A DNA stretch of 64,000 nucleotides, from NCBI RefSeq assembly GCF_011634835.1, contig NZ_SIRP01000001.1, forward strand, positions 799,140-863,139. Reading direction: 5' to 3'. The stretch comes from Isoptericola sp. BMS4. Lineage in GTDB: Bacteria > Actinomycetota > Actinomycetes > Actinomycetales > Cellulomonadaceae. The translations under genes and the position numbers were made by a program. Shown here piece after piece: positions 1-8,616 of the stretch (positions are counted from its first letter, which is position 1; each line of letters opens with the position of its first letter). The notes under the pieces were generated by a model that was given only the letters and a program-made list of their open reading frames with translations, did no database searches and had not been told where the DNA came from.

Positions 1-1287
1 GGCGGCCACGGTGCGTGCCGGCAGCCGCAGGCTGTCGCCCCCGTCGGCGGCCTGCGCCGCGGTGGGGAAGAGGCGCGTCAGCCCGGGGATCCCGGACGCG
101 TAGGGCGTGCCGACCGCGGCAGCCAGGCGCCCCAGGTGGGTGCGGGCGGCGGCGACGCTGATCTGCTGGCCGACGATCGAGCGCACCACGAGCTCGTGCG
201 GGTCGACCGTGCCCGGCACCCGGATCCCGGGCGCGGCCGCGACGAGCGGCGCGAGCCGCGGGTCCGCGCCCAGCGTCCCGTCGACGGCGACCGGGTCGGC
301 GTCGAGGTCGAGGAGGCGGCGCAGCCGCGCCACGGCGACCGGCACGTCGGCGGCCGACGCGAGCTCGAGGTGGGCCGCGACACGGCCGGGACCGACGTCC
401 GCGCCGACCTCGACCTGCACGGCGCCCGGCCCGTGGGGCAGGTGCAGGGTGCGGGCGTAGCGTGCCCGGCCGCCGTCGATCTCGGCCGTCTCGACGCCCT
501 CGACGGCGCGCGCGGCGAGGAAGCGGACCACGCCGACGGCGTCGAACGGCTCCCGCACCGGCAGCGCGAGGTCGAGCCGGACGCTCGCGGTGTCCTGCCC
601 GTCCGCGCCGGGCGCCGGGCCCTGACCGGGTCCGGCGGCCGCGCCGGACGCCGGCGCGTACCCGGTGGGCCGGGGCGGGGCCGAACGGCGGCGGGCGCGG
701 GCCCGCAGGTCCCGCGGCGTGACGTCGAAGACCTCCGCGACCGTGTCGTTGAACTGCCGGATCGAGCCGAACCCGCTCGCGAACGCGACGTCGCCGAGCG
801 GCAGGTCCGTGCCGACGACGAGCGCGCGGGCCGTCTGGGCCCGCTGCGCCCGGGCGAGGGCGAGAGGGCCCGCGCCGAGCTCGGCGACGAGCAGCCGGTG
901 CACCTGCCGCGGGCTGTACCCGAGGCGGGCGGCGAGCCCGCGGACGCCCTCGCGGTCGATGACGCCGTCGGCGATCAGGCGCATGGCGCGTGCCGCGAGG
1001 TCGCCGCGCAGGTCCCACGCCGGGGTGCCGGGGGCCGCCTCCGGGAGGCAGCGCTTGCACGCGCGGTACCCGGCGTCGTGCGCGGCCGCGGACGTCAGGT
1101 AGAACGTGATGTTCTCCGGGTTGGGCGTGCGGGCGGGGCACGACGGCCGGCAGTAGATGCCCGTGGAGCGCACGGCCGTGAAGAACTGGCCGTCGAACCG
1201 GGTGTCCCGCGCCGCGATCGCGCGGTAGCGCTCGGCGAACCGGGCGTCGTCGACGGCGCGTGCCGGGGCGGCTGCTGTCGTGGTCAT
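1..1287 (-). CDS. Ada/AlkA fusion: AraC-type regulator with DNA-3-methyladenine glycosylase II (3' end outside window)
   Basis: Translating the minus strand from the ATG at 1287 gives an open frame to the left edge, 429 codons. The N-terminus is an Ada metal-binding domain: the paired cysteines of YCRPSC and CKRC (residues about 35-75) bind zinc, one being the methyl-phosphotriester acceptor in the family. An AraC helix-turn-helix follows ([16 protein letters not shown], about 110-190). The rest is AlkA-like, with the helix-hairpin-helix region starting [11 protein letters not shown] near residue 375. The catalytic Asp lies beyond the window. Known members sense alkylation and excise alkylated bases. 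No strong ribosome site is seen; GACGAT sits 6 nt before the ATG, a degenerate form of the leaderless arrangement used by other genes here. Confidence 0.9.
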   Translation of the reverse strand, partial: MTTTAAAPARAVDDARFAERYRAIAARDTRFDGQFFTAVRSTGIYCRPSCPARTPNPENITFYLTSAAAHDAGYRACKRCLPEAAPGTPAWDLRGDLAARAMRLIADGVIDREGVRGLAARLGYSPRQVHRLLVAELGAGPLALARAQRAQTARALVVGTDLPLGDVAFASGFGSIRQFNDTVAEVFDVTPRDLRARARRRSAPPRPTGYAPASGAAAGPGQGPAPGADGQDTASVRLDLALPVREPFDAVGVVRFLAARAVEGVETAEIDGGRARYARTLHLPHGPGAVQVEVGADVGPGRVAAHLELASAADVPVAVARLRRLLDLDADPVAVDGTLGADPRLAPLVAAAPGIRVPGTVDPHELVVRSIVGQQISVAAARTHLGRLAAAVGTPYASGIPGLTRLFPTAAQAADGGDSLRLPARTVAA

Positions 1288-1360
1288 GCCGCCATCGTCA
1301 CCCGCCGCGCCCGGCGTCCGCTAGCGGGAATCGGACACGGCGGTGCCGCCCTGGTGAGCG

Positions 1361-2338
1361 TCAGGAGACGCGGGAGTCGAGGAACTCCACGACGGCGGCG
1401 AGGTAGGCGTCCCGCGCGGGCGCCGGCGAGAGCGCGAGGTCGTGCGCGCCGCCCGCGATCTCGCGGACGGTGACGTCGGTGCCGAGCCGCGGGGCCCGGT
1501 CGCGGATGTGCACGACGTCGAGCACGGAGTCCGTGGTGACGAGCTCGGGGTGCCAGCTCCCGTGCGGCCCGGAGCGGTCGGAGGCGAGCACGAGCACCGG
1601 GATCCTCAGGTCGAGGCCGCGCGCCACGCGGCGGTGCGCGCGCCGGATCTCGCGCAGCCACCCGGCCCGCACGGGGAACCCCTCGTGCGGTTTCCACGCC
1701 AGGTCGTAGTCCCACTCGCCGCCGCCGTCGCGGTGCAGCGCCCGCCCGTAGTGCTCGCCCAGGTGCCCGACGACGAGGCGGGGCGCCACGCCGCCGAGCA
1801 GCTCCACCGCCCAGGTGGCCGGACCGCGCTGCAGCCAGCCCTCGTTGAGCTCCAGCCACGGGCTGTTGAGGACCAGGGCGTCGACCCGTCCGGGCCTCCC
1901 GTTCGCCCACAGCGGGGCCACCAGCCCGCCCGTGGAGTGCCCGAGCACGACGAGCCGCTCGTGACCCGCGGCGCGCACGACGGCGGCCGCCGCGTCGAGG
2001 TCCTGGGCGTACAGCGCCAGGTCGGTCACCAGGTTCGGGTCGCGCCCGCCCGCCACGTGCGCGGCGAGCGAGCGCCCGTGCCCCCGCAGGTCGACGGCGT
2101 AGAACGCGTGGCCGGCCGCCGCGAGCGCCCACGCCACGTGCGGGTGGAAGTAGTAGTCCACGAAGCCGTGGACGTAGAGGACCGCGACGCGGCGCGCGCC
2201 GTCGCCGTCGTCGGTGGGCGTCGACGGGACGTGGCGCACCAGCGTCGCCTCGGCGCCGCCCGGCAGCGGCAGCGTCCGCGCCTCGAAGTCCGCGCCGAGG
2301 ACGTCGGGGCGCCAGGCCCCGGTCGCGGGCTCAGGCAC
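1361..2338 (-). CDS. Alpha/beta hydrolase (monoacylglycerol lipase / serine aminopeptidase S33 type)
   Basis: A 325-residue alpha/beta hydrolase. The nucleophile elbow is GHSTGG, the likely acid is the Asp of VLASDRSG and the catalytic His is in AGGAHD near the C-terminus. YVHGFVDYYF after an early strand supplies the oxyanion region. No signal peptide is seen, so it is probably cytoplasmic. The GTG at 2338 is chosen because it overlaps the stop of the upstream lipoprotein gene by 8 nt (GTGCCTGA), which implies translational coupling, and because the family-like sequence begins just after it. The longer upstream reading frame is arginine-rich shadow sequence. The substrate is unknown; lysophospholipase or lipase activity is a family-level guess. 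Confidence 0.85.
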   Translation of the reverse strand: MPEPATGAWRPDVLGADFEARTLPLPGGAEATLVRHVPSTPTDDGDGARRVAVLYVHGFVDYYFHPHVAWALAAAGHAFYAVDLRGHGRSLAAHVAGGRDPNLVTDLALYAQDLDAAAAVVRAAGHERLVVLGHSTGGLVAPLWANGRPGRVDALVLNSPWLELNEGWLQRGPATWAVELLGGVAPRLVVGHLGEHYGRALHRDGGGEWDYDLAWKPHEGFPVRAGWLREIRRAHRRVARGLDLRIPVLVLASDRSGPHGSWHPELVTTDSVLDVVHIRDRAPRLGTDVTVREIAGGAHDLALSPAPARDAYLAAVVEFLDSRVS

Positions 2339-3350
2339 CGCGCGTCGGGCGGTCGTCCGGGCCGTCCGCGTCGTCCTCCCGGCCGGGCGAGGCCTCCGTC
2401 GTGCCGGCGGGCGCCGTGTCTTCCGACGGCGCGGCCGCGGTGTCCGCACCGGTCGCGCTCTCGTCCGTCCCGTCTGCGGGTTCGAACGGCTCCGCGACGG
2501 GTCCCGTGCTGGCGTCGGGCTCCCCGGGGGCCGCCGGGGCCTCCGGCTCGAGCGGCTCCGGCACCGGGCCGGTGGTCGGTACGGGGGAGGTGGGGTTCGG
2601 TGCGCCGAACACCTGCTGGTCGGGCGTGGGGCCGGCGACGGGTCCCGCGGCGGCGGCCGACGACGCGGCGCGAGCGCGGTTGGAGCGGACGACGAGCACC
2701 ACGACGACCGCGATGACGAGGACGCCGATCACGAGCCCGACGAGCCACCACGGGAACCCGCCCTTCGCGGACCCGACCGCGTGGATCTCCGTGACCTCGT
2801 CCATCGCGGGGGTCCAGGTGACGGTGGTGCCCTCGACGGTGCCGGTGGACTCGCTCACCGGCCCGGGGAAGGTGACGGCGATCCGCAGGGCAAGCGTGTC
2901 CATGTCGTCCTCGGGCATGGGACCGAGGGCGTCGGGCCCGCTCAGATCCATGACGCCGTCGACCACGTAGTCGTCGCCGTCGCGCGTGATGGCCAGCTGG
3001 ATGCCGGCGTCGTTTCGGATGGTGAAATCCTCCAGCGGCTTGTCGAGGAAGGTCACCTCGGCGCCGGTGTACTCGCCGTCAGAGTAAGGCTGCTGCGTGG
3101 AGTTCTCGGCGAGCGTGGAGTTGAGGTCACCGCCGGCCTGCTCCCAGAACTCCTGGGGGTCCATGCCCATCTGCTCGGCGAACTGGTTCGAGTAGGCCAT
3201 GACCATCGAGCCGGAGACGGTGTCGTCCTCCGAGAGCGTCAGGTCCGTGTCGATCTTCATGCACCCCGCGAGGGCGAGCAGTCCGACGACGGCGAGCGTG
3301 GCCGCCAGGGCGGTGCGGAGAGGGTGGGGGCTTCGGGTCGGTGTCGTCAC
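2331..3350 (-). CDS. LppM-like (DUF3153) lipoprotein with C-terminal membrane anchor
   Basis: A 339-residue envelope protein. A signal peptide ends in the lipobox LAGC (about residues 27-30). An LppM/DUF3153-type beta domain follows, beginning MKIDTDLTLSEDDTV. A single membrane helix sits near residues 225-250 (WWLVGLVIGVLVIAVVVVLV), followed by a long Pro/Glu/Ala-rich, probably cytoplasmic tail. Lipid anchor plus transmembrane helix is the usual architecture of this actinobacterial family; mycobacterial LppM has been linked to phagosome trafficking, but the role here is unknown. The GTG at 3350 places the signal peptide at the N-terminus. The gene diverges from clpB and is coupled to the downstream hydrolase. 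Confidence 0.85.
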   Translation of the reverse strand: MTTPTRSPHPLRTALAATLAVVGLLALAGCMKIDTDLTLSEDDTVSGSMVMAYSNQFAEQMGMDPQEFWEQAGGDLNSTLAENSTQQPYSDGEYTGAEVTFLDKPLEDFTIRNDAGIQLAITRDGDDYVVDGVMDLSGPDALGPMPEDDMDTLALRIAVTFPGPVSESTGTVEGTTVTWTPAMDEVTEIHAVGSAKGGFPWWLVGLVIGVLVIAVVVVLVVRSNRARAASSAAAAGPVAGPTPDQQVFGAPNPTSPVPTTGPVPEPLEPEAPAAPGEPDASTGPVAEPFEPADGTDESATGADTAAAPSEDTAPAGTTEASPGREDDADGPDDRPTRGA

Positions 3351-3403
3351 CGGGTCAGCATCCCGCAGGTCAGCGGCGGGGGCCAGCCCTGCCCGCACCG
3401 GGC

Positions 3404-3437
3404 TTGCGTCCAAAGTTGAGCGGAATAGACTCAACTT
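3404..3437 (+). promoter_or_regulatory. clpB promoter overlapped by an HspR/HAIR operator
   Basis: A perfect 8-bp inverted repeat AAGTTGAG / CTCAACTT with a 9-nt spacer lies at 3413-3437. Its core TTGAG-N9-CTCAA matches the HAIR element (CTTGAGT-N7-ACTCAAG) bound by HspR in actinobacterial clpB and dnaK promoters. It overlaps a plausible promoter: TTGCGT at 3404-3409, 16-nt spacer, TAGACT at 3426-3431. Repressor binding would therefore block polymerase. HspR itself is not encoded in the window. Confidence 0.85.
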
Positions 3438-3489
3438 CGCGGAGGTTGTCTGAGGCAGACGACCAACCCTGTCCTTCCCCGGAGGTCTC

Positions 3490-6096
3490 ATGGACATCAA
3501 GCTCACGACCATGTCGCAGCAGGCGCTCGGCGACGCCGTCCAGACGGCGTCCGCGGCCGGCAACCCCCAGCTCGAGCCGGTGCACGTGCTGTCCGCGCTG
3601 CTGCAGCAGTCCGGCGGCGTCGCCGTCGGGCTCCTCGAGGCCGTCGGGGCCGCCGCGCAGACGGTCGGGCAGCGCACCCGCGCCGCCCTCGTCGCGCTCC
3701 CGCAGGCCAGCGGGTCCGCCGTCGCCGAGCCGCGCGCGTCCCGCGCCACCCAGACGATGCTCGAGGTCGCGGGCAAGGAGGCCGAGGCGCTGGGGGACGA
3801 GTACGTCTCCACCGAGCACCTGCTCATCGCGATCGCCGCCGGGCAGTCCGCGGCCGCCCTCGCCCTCACCGAGGCGGGCGCGACGGCGGACGCCCTGCGC
3901 GCCGCCCTGCCGGCCGTGCGCGGCAGCTCCCGCGTCACCAGCCCGAACCCCGAGGGCACCTACAAGGCGCTCGAGCAGTACGGCACCGACCTCACCCAGG
4001 CGGCGCGCGACGGCAAGCTCGACCCGGTCATCGGCCGCGACGCCGAGATCCGCCGCGTCGTGCAGGTGCTGTCGCGTCGCACCAAGAACAACCCGGTGCT
4101 CATCGGCGAGCCCGGCGTCGGCAAGACCGCCGTCGTCGAGGGCCTCGCGCAGCGCATCGTCGCCGGCGACGTCCCCGAGTCCCTGCGCGACAAGCGCCTC
4201 GTCGCGCTCGACCTCGCGGGCATGGTCGCGGGCGCCAAGTACCGCGGCGAGTTCGAGGAGCGGCTCAAGGCCGTCCTGGAGGAGATCAAGGGCAGCGACG
4301 GCGAGGTCGTCACCTTCATCGACGAGCTGCACACCGTGGTCGGCGCGGGCGGCGGCTCCGAGGGCGCCATGGACGCGGGCAACATGCTCAAGCCCATGCT
4401 CGCCCGCGGCGAGCTGCGCATGGTCGGCGCGACCACCCTCGACGAGTACCGCGAGAACATCGAGAAGGACCCGGCGCTGGAGCGCCGGTTCCAGCAGGTC
4501 TTCGTCGGCGAGCCGTCCGTCGAGGACACGATCGCGATCCTGCGCGGGCTGTCCGAGCGCTACGAGGCGCACCACAAGGTGACGATCGCGGACTCCGCGC
4601 TCGTGGCCGCCGCGTCCCTGTCCGACCGGTTCATCACCGGCCGCCAGCTGCCGGACAAGGCGATCGACCTCGTCGACGAGGCGGCGTCGCGCCTGCGCAT
4701 GGAGCTCGACTCCTCCCCGGTGGAGATCGACGAGCTGCAGCGCGCCGTCACCCGCCTCGAGATGGAGGAGGTCGTGCTCAGCGAGCAGACCGACACCGCC
4801 AGCACCGAGCGGCTGGAGAAGCTGCGCGCCGACCTCGCCGACAAGCGCGAGGAGCTCTCCGCGCTCACCGCCCGGTGGGAGGCCGAGAAGGCCGGCCACA
4901 ACCGCGTCGGCGACCTGCGCGCCCGTCTCGACGGGCTGCGGAGCGACGCGGAACGCAAGCTGCGCGACGGCGACCTCGAGGCCGCCGCGCGGATCCGGTA
5001 CGGCGAGATCCCCGCCGTCGAGCGCGAGCTGTCCGACGCCGAGCGCGCCGAGGCGTCCACCGAGGCCGCGGAGGAGGTGGCCCACGAGGCGCCGATGATC
5101 GCGGACAAGGTCGGCGCCGACGAGATCGCCGAGGTCGTCTCCGCCTGGACCGGCATCCCGGCAGGCCGCCTGCTGCAGGGCGAGCAGGAGAAGCTCCTGC
5201 ACATGGAGGACGTCATCGGCGAGCGGCTCATCGGGCAGCGGGGCGCGGTGCGCGCCGTGTCGGACGCCGTCCGGCGCTCGCGGGCGGGCGTCGCCGACCC
5301 CGACCGCCCGACGGGCTCGTTCCTGTTTCTCGGGCCCACGGGCGTCGGCAAGACGGAGCTGGCCAAGTCGCTCGCGGACTTCCTCTTCGACGACGAGCGC
5401 GCCATGGTGCGCATCGACATGTCGGAGTACTCCGAGAAGCACGCGGTGGCGCGCCTCGTCGGGGCGCCCCCGGGGTACGTCGGCTACGAGGAGGGCGGCC
5501 AGCTCACCGAGGCCGTCCGCCGCCGGCCCTACTCCGTGATCCTGCTCGACGAGGTGGAGAAGGCGCACCCCGAGGTCTTCGACATCCTGCTGCAGGTGCT
5601 CGACGACGGCCGCCTCACCGACGGTCAGGGCCGCACCGTGGACTTCCGCTCCACGATCCTCGTGCTCACGTCGAACCTCGGATCGCAGTTCCTCGTCGAC
5701 CCGACCCTGGGCGACGAGCAGAAGCGCGAGGCCGTGATGACGGCGGTGCGGGCGTCGTTCAAGCCGGAGTTCCTCAACAGGCTCGACGACGTGGTCGTCT
5801 TCGACGCGCTGAGCGTCGAGGAGCTGGGCCGGATCGTCGACCTGCAGGTCGCGGCGTTCGCGCGGCGGCTCGCGGACCGGCGGATCACGGTCGAGGTCAC
5901 CGACGCGGCGCGCGACTGGCTGGCCCTCGAGGGCTTCGACCCCGCCTACGGCGCGCGCCCGCTGCGCCGACTCGTGCAGCGCGAGATCGGCGACCGGCTG
6001 GCCCGGCTCCTGCTGGCGGGCGACGTGGCAGACGGCGACACGGTCGTCGTGGACCGGGCCGACGACGTCGAGGGCCTGAGCGTCGCGAAGGCCTGA
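3490..6096 (+). CDS. clpB: ATP-dependent disaggregase ClpB
   Basis: An 868-residue Hsp100 chaperone, the normal family length. It has an N-domain (about 1-145), a first AAA+ module with Walker A GEPGVGKT (about 206) and Walker B FIDELHT, a coiled-coil middle domain (about 400-530) and a second AAA+ module with Walker [14 protein letters not shown] (about 615) and the pore loop GYVGYEEGG. The middle domain and the absence of a ClpP-binding loop favour ClpB over ClpA/C. It extracts polypeptides from aggregates together with DnaK. The start follows GGAGGT at 3481-3486. Heat-shock control by HspR is indicated by the HAIR site upstream. The gene ends about 20 nt before a very long hairpin. Confidence 0.98.
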   Translation: MDIKLTTMSQQALGDAVQTASAAGNPQLEPVHVLSALLQQSGGVAVGLLEAVGAAAQTVGQRTRAALVALPQASGSAVAEPRASRATQTMLEVAGKEAEALGDEYVSTEHLLIAIAAGQSAAALALTEAGATADALRAALPAVRGSSRVTSPNPEGTYKALEQYGTDLTQAARDGKLDPVIGRDAEIRRVVQVLSRRTKNNPVLIGEPGVGKTAVVEGLAQRIVAGDVPESLRDKRLVALDLAGMVAGAKYRGEFEERLKAVLEEIKGSDGEVVTFIDELHTVVGAGGGSEGAMDAGNMLKPMLARGELRMVGATTLDEYRENIEKDPALERRFQQVFVGEPSVEDTIAILRGLSERYEAHHKVTIADSALVAAASLSDRFITGRQLPDKAIDLVDEAASRLRMELDSSPVEIDELQRAVTRLEMEEVVLSEQTDTASTERLEKLRADLADKREELSALTARWEAEKAGHNRVGDLRARLDGLRSDAERKLRDGDLEAAARIRYGEIPAVERELSDAERAEASTEAAEEVAHEAPMIADKVGADEIAEVVSAWTGIPAGRLLQGEQEKLLHMEDVIGERLIGQRGAVRAVSDAVRRSRAGVADPDRPTGSFLFLGPTGVGKTELAKSLADFLFDDERAMVRIDMSEYSEKHAVARLVGAPPGYVGYEEGGQLTEAVRRRPYSVILLDEVEKAHPEVFDILLQVLDDGRLTDGQGRTVDFRSTILVLTSNLGSQFLVDPTLGDEQKREAVMTAVRASFKPEFLNRLDDVVVFDALSVEELGRIVDLQVAAFARRLADRRITVEVTDAARDWLALEGFDPAYGARPLRRLVQREIGDRLARLLLAGDVADGDTVVVDRADDVEGLSVAKA

Positions 6097-6116
6097 CGCC
6101 GGTCGCCCTCGGTCAC

Positions 6117-6195
6117 CCCCTGCTGGCCGGTGGTTCTGACTGGTTGCGGAATCCGCCGGATTCCGCAACCAGTCAGAACCACCGGCCAGCAGGGG
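6117..6195 (+). terminator. Very long perfect hairpin after clpB (39-bp arms, 1-nt centre)
   Basis: Positions 6117-6155 are the exact reverse complement of 6157-6195, with a single C at 6156 as centre. It starts 20 nt after the clpB stop and ends 10 nt before the -10 box of the next gene. There is no T-tract, so it is either a U-tract-independent terminator or an insulator between two co-directional genes. Confidence 0.8.
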
Positions 6196-6205
6196 CGGGG
6201 GCGGC

Positions 6206-6211
6206 TACGGT
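6206..6211 (+). promoter_or_regulatory. -10 box TACGGT of a leaderless gene
   Basis: TACGGT ends 6 nt before the GTG at 6218 and no Shine-Dalgarno lies between them, so transcription probably begins at the start codon. Confidence 0.55.
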
Positions 6212-6217
6212 GGCGGC

Positions 6218-7297
6218 GTGACGCAGGAGATCAGGACCACCATGGACGACGGCGTCGGGCGGATCACCCTGGACCGCCCGCGGGCCATCAACGCCCTGAC
6301 CGAGGCGATGCTCGCCGCCCTCGGCGAGACGCTCGACGCGTGGCGCGACGACGGCGCCGTGCGCCTCGTGCTGCTCGACGGCGCGGGGGAGCGCGGGCTG
6401 TGCGCCGGCGCTGACGTGCGGGCCCTGCGGGCGGAGGTCGTCGCCGGGCGCCGCGACGTCGCCCGGCGGTTCTTCCGCACGGAGTACGCCGTGGACGCGG
6501 CGCTCGGGGAGTACCCGAAGCCGGTCGTCGCCCTCATGGACGGCGTCACGATGGGCGGCGGGCTGGGCCTGAGCGCGCACGCGGGCGTGCGCGTGGTGAC
6601 CGAGCGCTCGCGCGTGGCGATGCCCGAGACGCGGATCGGGTTCACGCCCGACGTCGGCGTCTCGCGGCTGCTGGCGCTCGCCCCGGGCCGGGTGGGGGAG
6701 CACCTCGCCCTCGGCGCGGTGACCATGGACGCCGGCGACGCGCTGCACGTGGGCCTCGCCGACCACCACGTGCCGAGCGGTCGGCTCGGCGACCTGGCGG
6801 CGGCGCTCGCCGAGGTGGCCGCCGTCGGCCCGCTGTCGGTCGAAGCCGCCCACGCGGTGGTACGCCGGTTCGCGACGCCGGCGCCGCCGTCGGGGCTGGC
6901 GGCCCGCCGCGCGCTGATCGACGACGCGTACTCGGCCGGCACCGTGTCCGAGATCGTGGCGCGGCTCCGGTCGGCCGAGGGTGCGGGAGACCCGGACGCC
7001 GGCGCCTGGGCCGACGAGCTCGGGCGGCTGTCGCCGTCCGCGCTTACGGTGACGCTCGCGGCGGTGCGCCGCGCGCGGGAGCTGCCCGGCCTGCGGGCCG
7101 CGCTGGCGCAGGAGTACGGGCTCGCGTGCTGGTTCGTCGACACCCAGGACGACTTCGTCGAGGGCGTCCGGGCGCAGGTGGTGGACAAGGACAGGTCGCC
7201 GGCGTGGTCGCCCCCGGCGCTCGCCGACGTCCCGGCGGACCTGGGTGAGCGCGCCCTCGCGCACGTCCCCGCCGACCCGCTGCTCCTGCCCGGCTGA
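6218..7297 (+). CDS. Enoyl-CoA hydratase/isomerase family protein, probable 3-hydroxyisobutyryl-CoA hydrolase
   Basis: A 359-residue crotonase-fold enzyme. The oxyanion-hole segments are GLCAGADVRAL (about 65-75) and DGVTMGGGLGLS (about 108-120), followed by MPETRIGFTPDVG with the acidic residues expected for catalysis. The C-terminal extension (LAQEYGLACWFV... DFVEGVRAQVVDKDRSPAW) is typical of the longer 3-hydroxyisobutyryl-CoA hydrolases of valine breakdown rather than the roughly 260-residue hydratases. Activity on another acyl-CoA cannot be excluded. The start is a GTG directly behind a TAnnnT box, suggesting a leaderless mRNA. It stands alone between the clpB hairpin and a bidirectional terminator shared with the converging NlpC/P60 gene. 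Confidence 0.85.
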   Translation: MTQEIRTTMDDGVGRITLDRPRAINALTEAMLAALGETLDAWRDDGAVRLVLLDGAGERGLCAGADVRALRAEVVAGRRDVARRFFRTEYAVDAALGEYPKPVVALMDGVTMGGGLGLSAHAGVRVVTERSRVAMPETRIGFTPDVGVSRLLALAPGRVGEHLALGAVTMDAGDALHVGLADHHVPSGRLGDLAAALAEVAAVGPLSVEAAHAVVRRFATPAPPSGLAARRALIDDAYSAGTVSEIVARLRSAEGAGDPDAGAWADELGRLSPSALTVTLAAVRRARELPGLRAALAQEYGLACWFVDTQDDFVEGVRAQVVDKDRSPAWSPPALADVPADLGERALAHVPADPLLLPG

Positions 7298-7308
7298 GCG
7301 GGGACGAC

Positions 7309-7340
7309 GACGGCGTGGGCCCCGGAAGGCCCACGCCGTC
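7309..7340. terminator. Bidirectional terminator hairpin
   Basis: A perfect 13-bp stem GACGGCGTGGGCC / GGCCCACGCCGTC with a 6-nt loop lies in the 62-nt gap between two converging stop codons, so it can serve both genes. Confidence 0.8.
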
Positions 7341-7359
7341 GGTCCCGCGGAGCCGTCCG

Positions 7360-8187
7360 TCAGAGGCGGACGAAGCGCGGGTTGTCCTGCCAGATGTGCC
7401 GCTTGACGACGCCGACGCCCGGGCGGGCGGCCTCGACCTGCTTGCCGCCACCGATGTAGATGGCGACGTGGCCGGGCGTCCAGATGAGGTCGCCCGGGCG
7501 CGCCTTGGACCGCGAGACGGTCCTGCCAGCGTTCTTCTGGGCGGACGACGAGCGCGGCAGCGTCCTGCCCGTCGCCTTCTTGTACACGTACTTGGTCAGG
7601 CCGGAGCAGTCGAAGGCGTTCGGCCCGTTCGCGCCGTAGCGGTAGCGGTCGCCGACCTGCTGCTTGGCGACCTTCACGACCCGGGCGCCCCGGTCCAGCT
7701 TCTTCGCGCGCACGACGACGCTGCGCGACCAGGCGGTGCGCAGCTTGTCGGACCTGGGGTGGACCGTGATGCGGACCTTGTTCTTGCCGACGCGGTACTT
7801 GCTCCAGATCGGGGTGAAGCGGGCCTTGCCGTGCTTGAGCTTCTTGGTCGCCTTGACCTTGCCGTTGATGACCAGCTTGGCCTTGCCGGCGATCCGGTGC
7901 CCGTTCGCCGAGGCGGTCATCCGGTAGACGGGCCGCTTGGCGCCCATGTTCTTGACCATGGTGCGGCGGGGCGCCTCGAACGAGGTGTGCGGCCGGGTCT
8001 TCGAGGACGACGCCGCGTGGACGGAGGTCGCGGTGGCGGCGGACGCCTGCGGCGCCGACGCACCCTGGGCGACGAGCCCGCCGCCGGTGAGGGCGGCGAC
8101 CACGCCGAGCGCCACGAGGGCGTTCCGGCGCCGGGTGGTCGGACGGGTCGCGGCGTCAGGGCGCGACCGAGCGAGGAAGGTGGACAT
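7360..8187 (-). CDS. Secreted NlpC/P60 peptidoglycan endopeptidase
   Basis: A 275-residue exported cell-wall hydrolase. After a basic N-terminus, a signal segment NALVALGVVAALTGGGLVAQGAS (about 25-47) precedes a linker and an Arg/Lys-rich Ig-like or beta region with repeated V(K/R)(I/V)T patterns. The C-terminal NlpC/P60 domain carries the catalytic Cys in FDCSGLTKYVY and the His in PGHVAIYIGG. The family cleaves peptide cross-links of peptidoglycan (D-Glu-mDAP type bonds). The ATG at 8187 is chosen because AGAGGT lies upstream and the signal peptide then begins at the N-terminus; the upstream extension is riboswitch sequence. Expression is probably controlled by c-di-AMP through the leader. 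Confidence 0.92.
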   Translation of the reverse strand: MSTFLARSRPDAATRPTTRRRNALVALGVVAALTGGGLVAQGASAPQASAATATSVHAASSSKTRPHTSFEAPRRTMVKNMGAKRPVYRMTASANGHRIAGKAKLVINGKVKATKKLKHGKARFTPIWSKYRVGKNKVRITVHPRSDKLRTAWSRSVVVRAKKLDRGARVVKVAKQQVGDRYRYGANGPNAFDCSGLTKYVYKKATGRTLPRSSSAQKNAGRTVSRSKARPGDLIWTPGHVAIYIGGGKQVEAARPGVGVVKRHIWQDNPRFVRL

Positions 8188-8201
8188 GGGTGACCTCTCG
8201 A

Positions 8202-8372
8202 GCCTGCGAGATGAGCTGTCGGGTGAGGCCGAGATCGATGGCCTGCCGTGCGTCGCTCGGACGGGACGGCTTGACCCCAAGGCCGGCGGGGGACGTGGCG
8301 TGCCGCGTCCCGGGCCGGCCGGAAGTGGTTCTCCCGCTGCTGCCGTGCGTTCGTGGTGACCGGGGCGCCGGC
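8202..8372 (-). ncRNA. c-di-AMP riboswitch (ydaO/yuaA class)
   Basis: Read on the minus strand, the leader contains the family hallmarks: GGGAGAACCACTTCCGG near 8320-8337, TTGGGGTCAAGCCG near 8267-8280, and the 3' signature CCGACAGCTCATCTCGCAGG at 8203-8222. P1 can form between GCCGGCG (8366-8372) and CGCAGGC (8202-8208) with one mismatch. It ends 14 nt before the start codon, and the ribosome site lies just after P1. In actinobacteria this class typically switches off cell-wall hydrolase genes when c-di-AMP is high, which fits the downstream gene. Confidence 0.9.
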
Positions 8373-8425
8373 AGCACTCGGCTGCGTCCCGCTGCCGCCC
8401 ACCGTGCGTGGCGTGCGGTCGAGGG

Positions 8426-8466
8426 ACGCTAACCCCGGCGACCCCTGAAGGTCACGTTTCGGTCAC
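8426..8466 (-). promoter_or_regulatory. Promoter of the NlpC/P60 transcript with a GTGACC direct repeat
   Basis: On the minus strand a -10 box TAGCGT lies at 8426-8431. Two copies of GTGACC, 11 nt apart (8461-8466 and 8450-8455), lie upstream, the second occupying the -35 position. Helical-turn direct repeats are typical of OmpR-type response regulators; MtrA, which controls cell-wall hydrolases in actinobacteria, is a candidate by inference only. Confidence 0.45.
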
Positions 8467-8556
8467 GCGGGCAACCGCCGGCACGCCCGCGAGCGCCCGG
8501 CGTCCGCGCAGGACGACTCGGGCATGGGGGCGCAACCGGGCACGCCGGGGATGCCT

Positions 8557-8578
8557 CGATGTGACGAAAGTCACATCG
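8557..8578. promoter_or_regulatory. CRP/GlxR-type palindrome TGTGA-N6-TCACA (or small GAAA-loop hairpin)
   Basis: CGATGTGAC / GTCACATCG form a perfect 9-bp inverted repeat around GAAA, and the core 8560-8575 matches the CRP/GlxR consensus TGTGA-N6-TCACA exactly. It lies about 140 bp upstream of the predicted NlpC/P60 transcription start, and CRP/GlxR sites precede rpf/NlpC genes in other actinobacteria. The alternative is a terminator for the septum-like gene, whose stop is 38 nt away, but no T-tract follows. Confidence 0.5.
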
Positions 8579-8616
8579 GCGAGGTCCGGACCGGGTCGGG
8601 ACGGCGCCGCGGGGAG

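Noticed and set aside
6117-6195. Long palindrome as insertion-sequence ends or an attachment site
   Set aside because: There is no internal gene, no target duplication was seen and the arms meet at one base, so a transcription-related hairpin is more likely.
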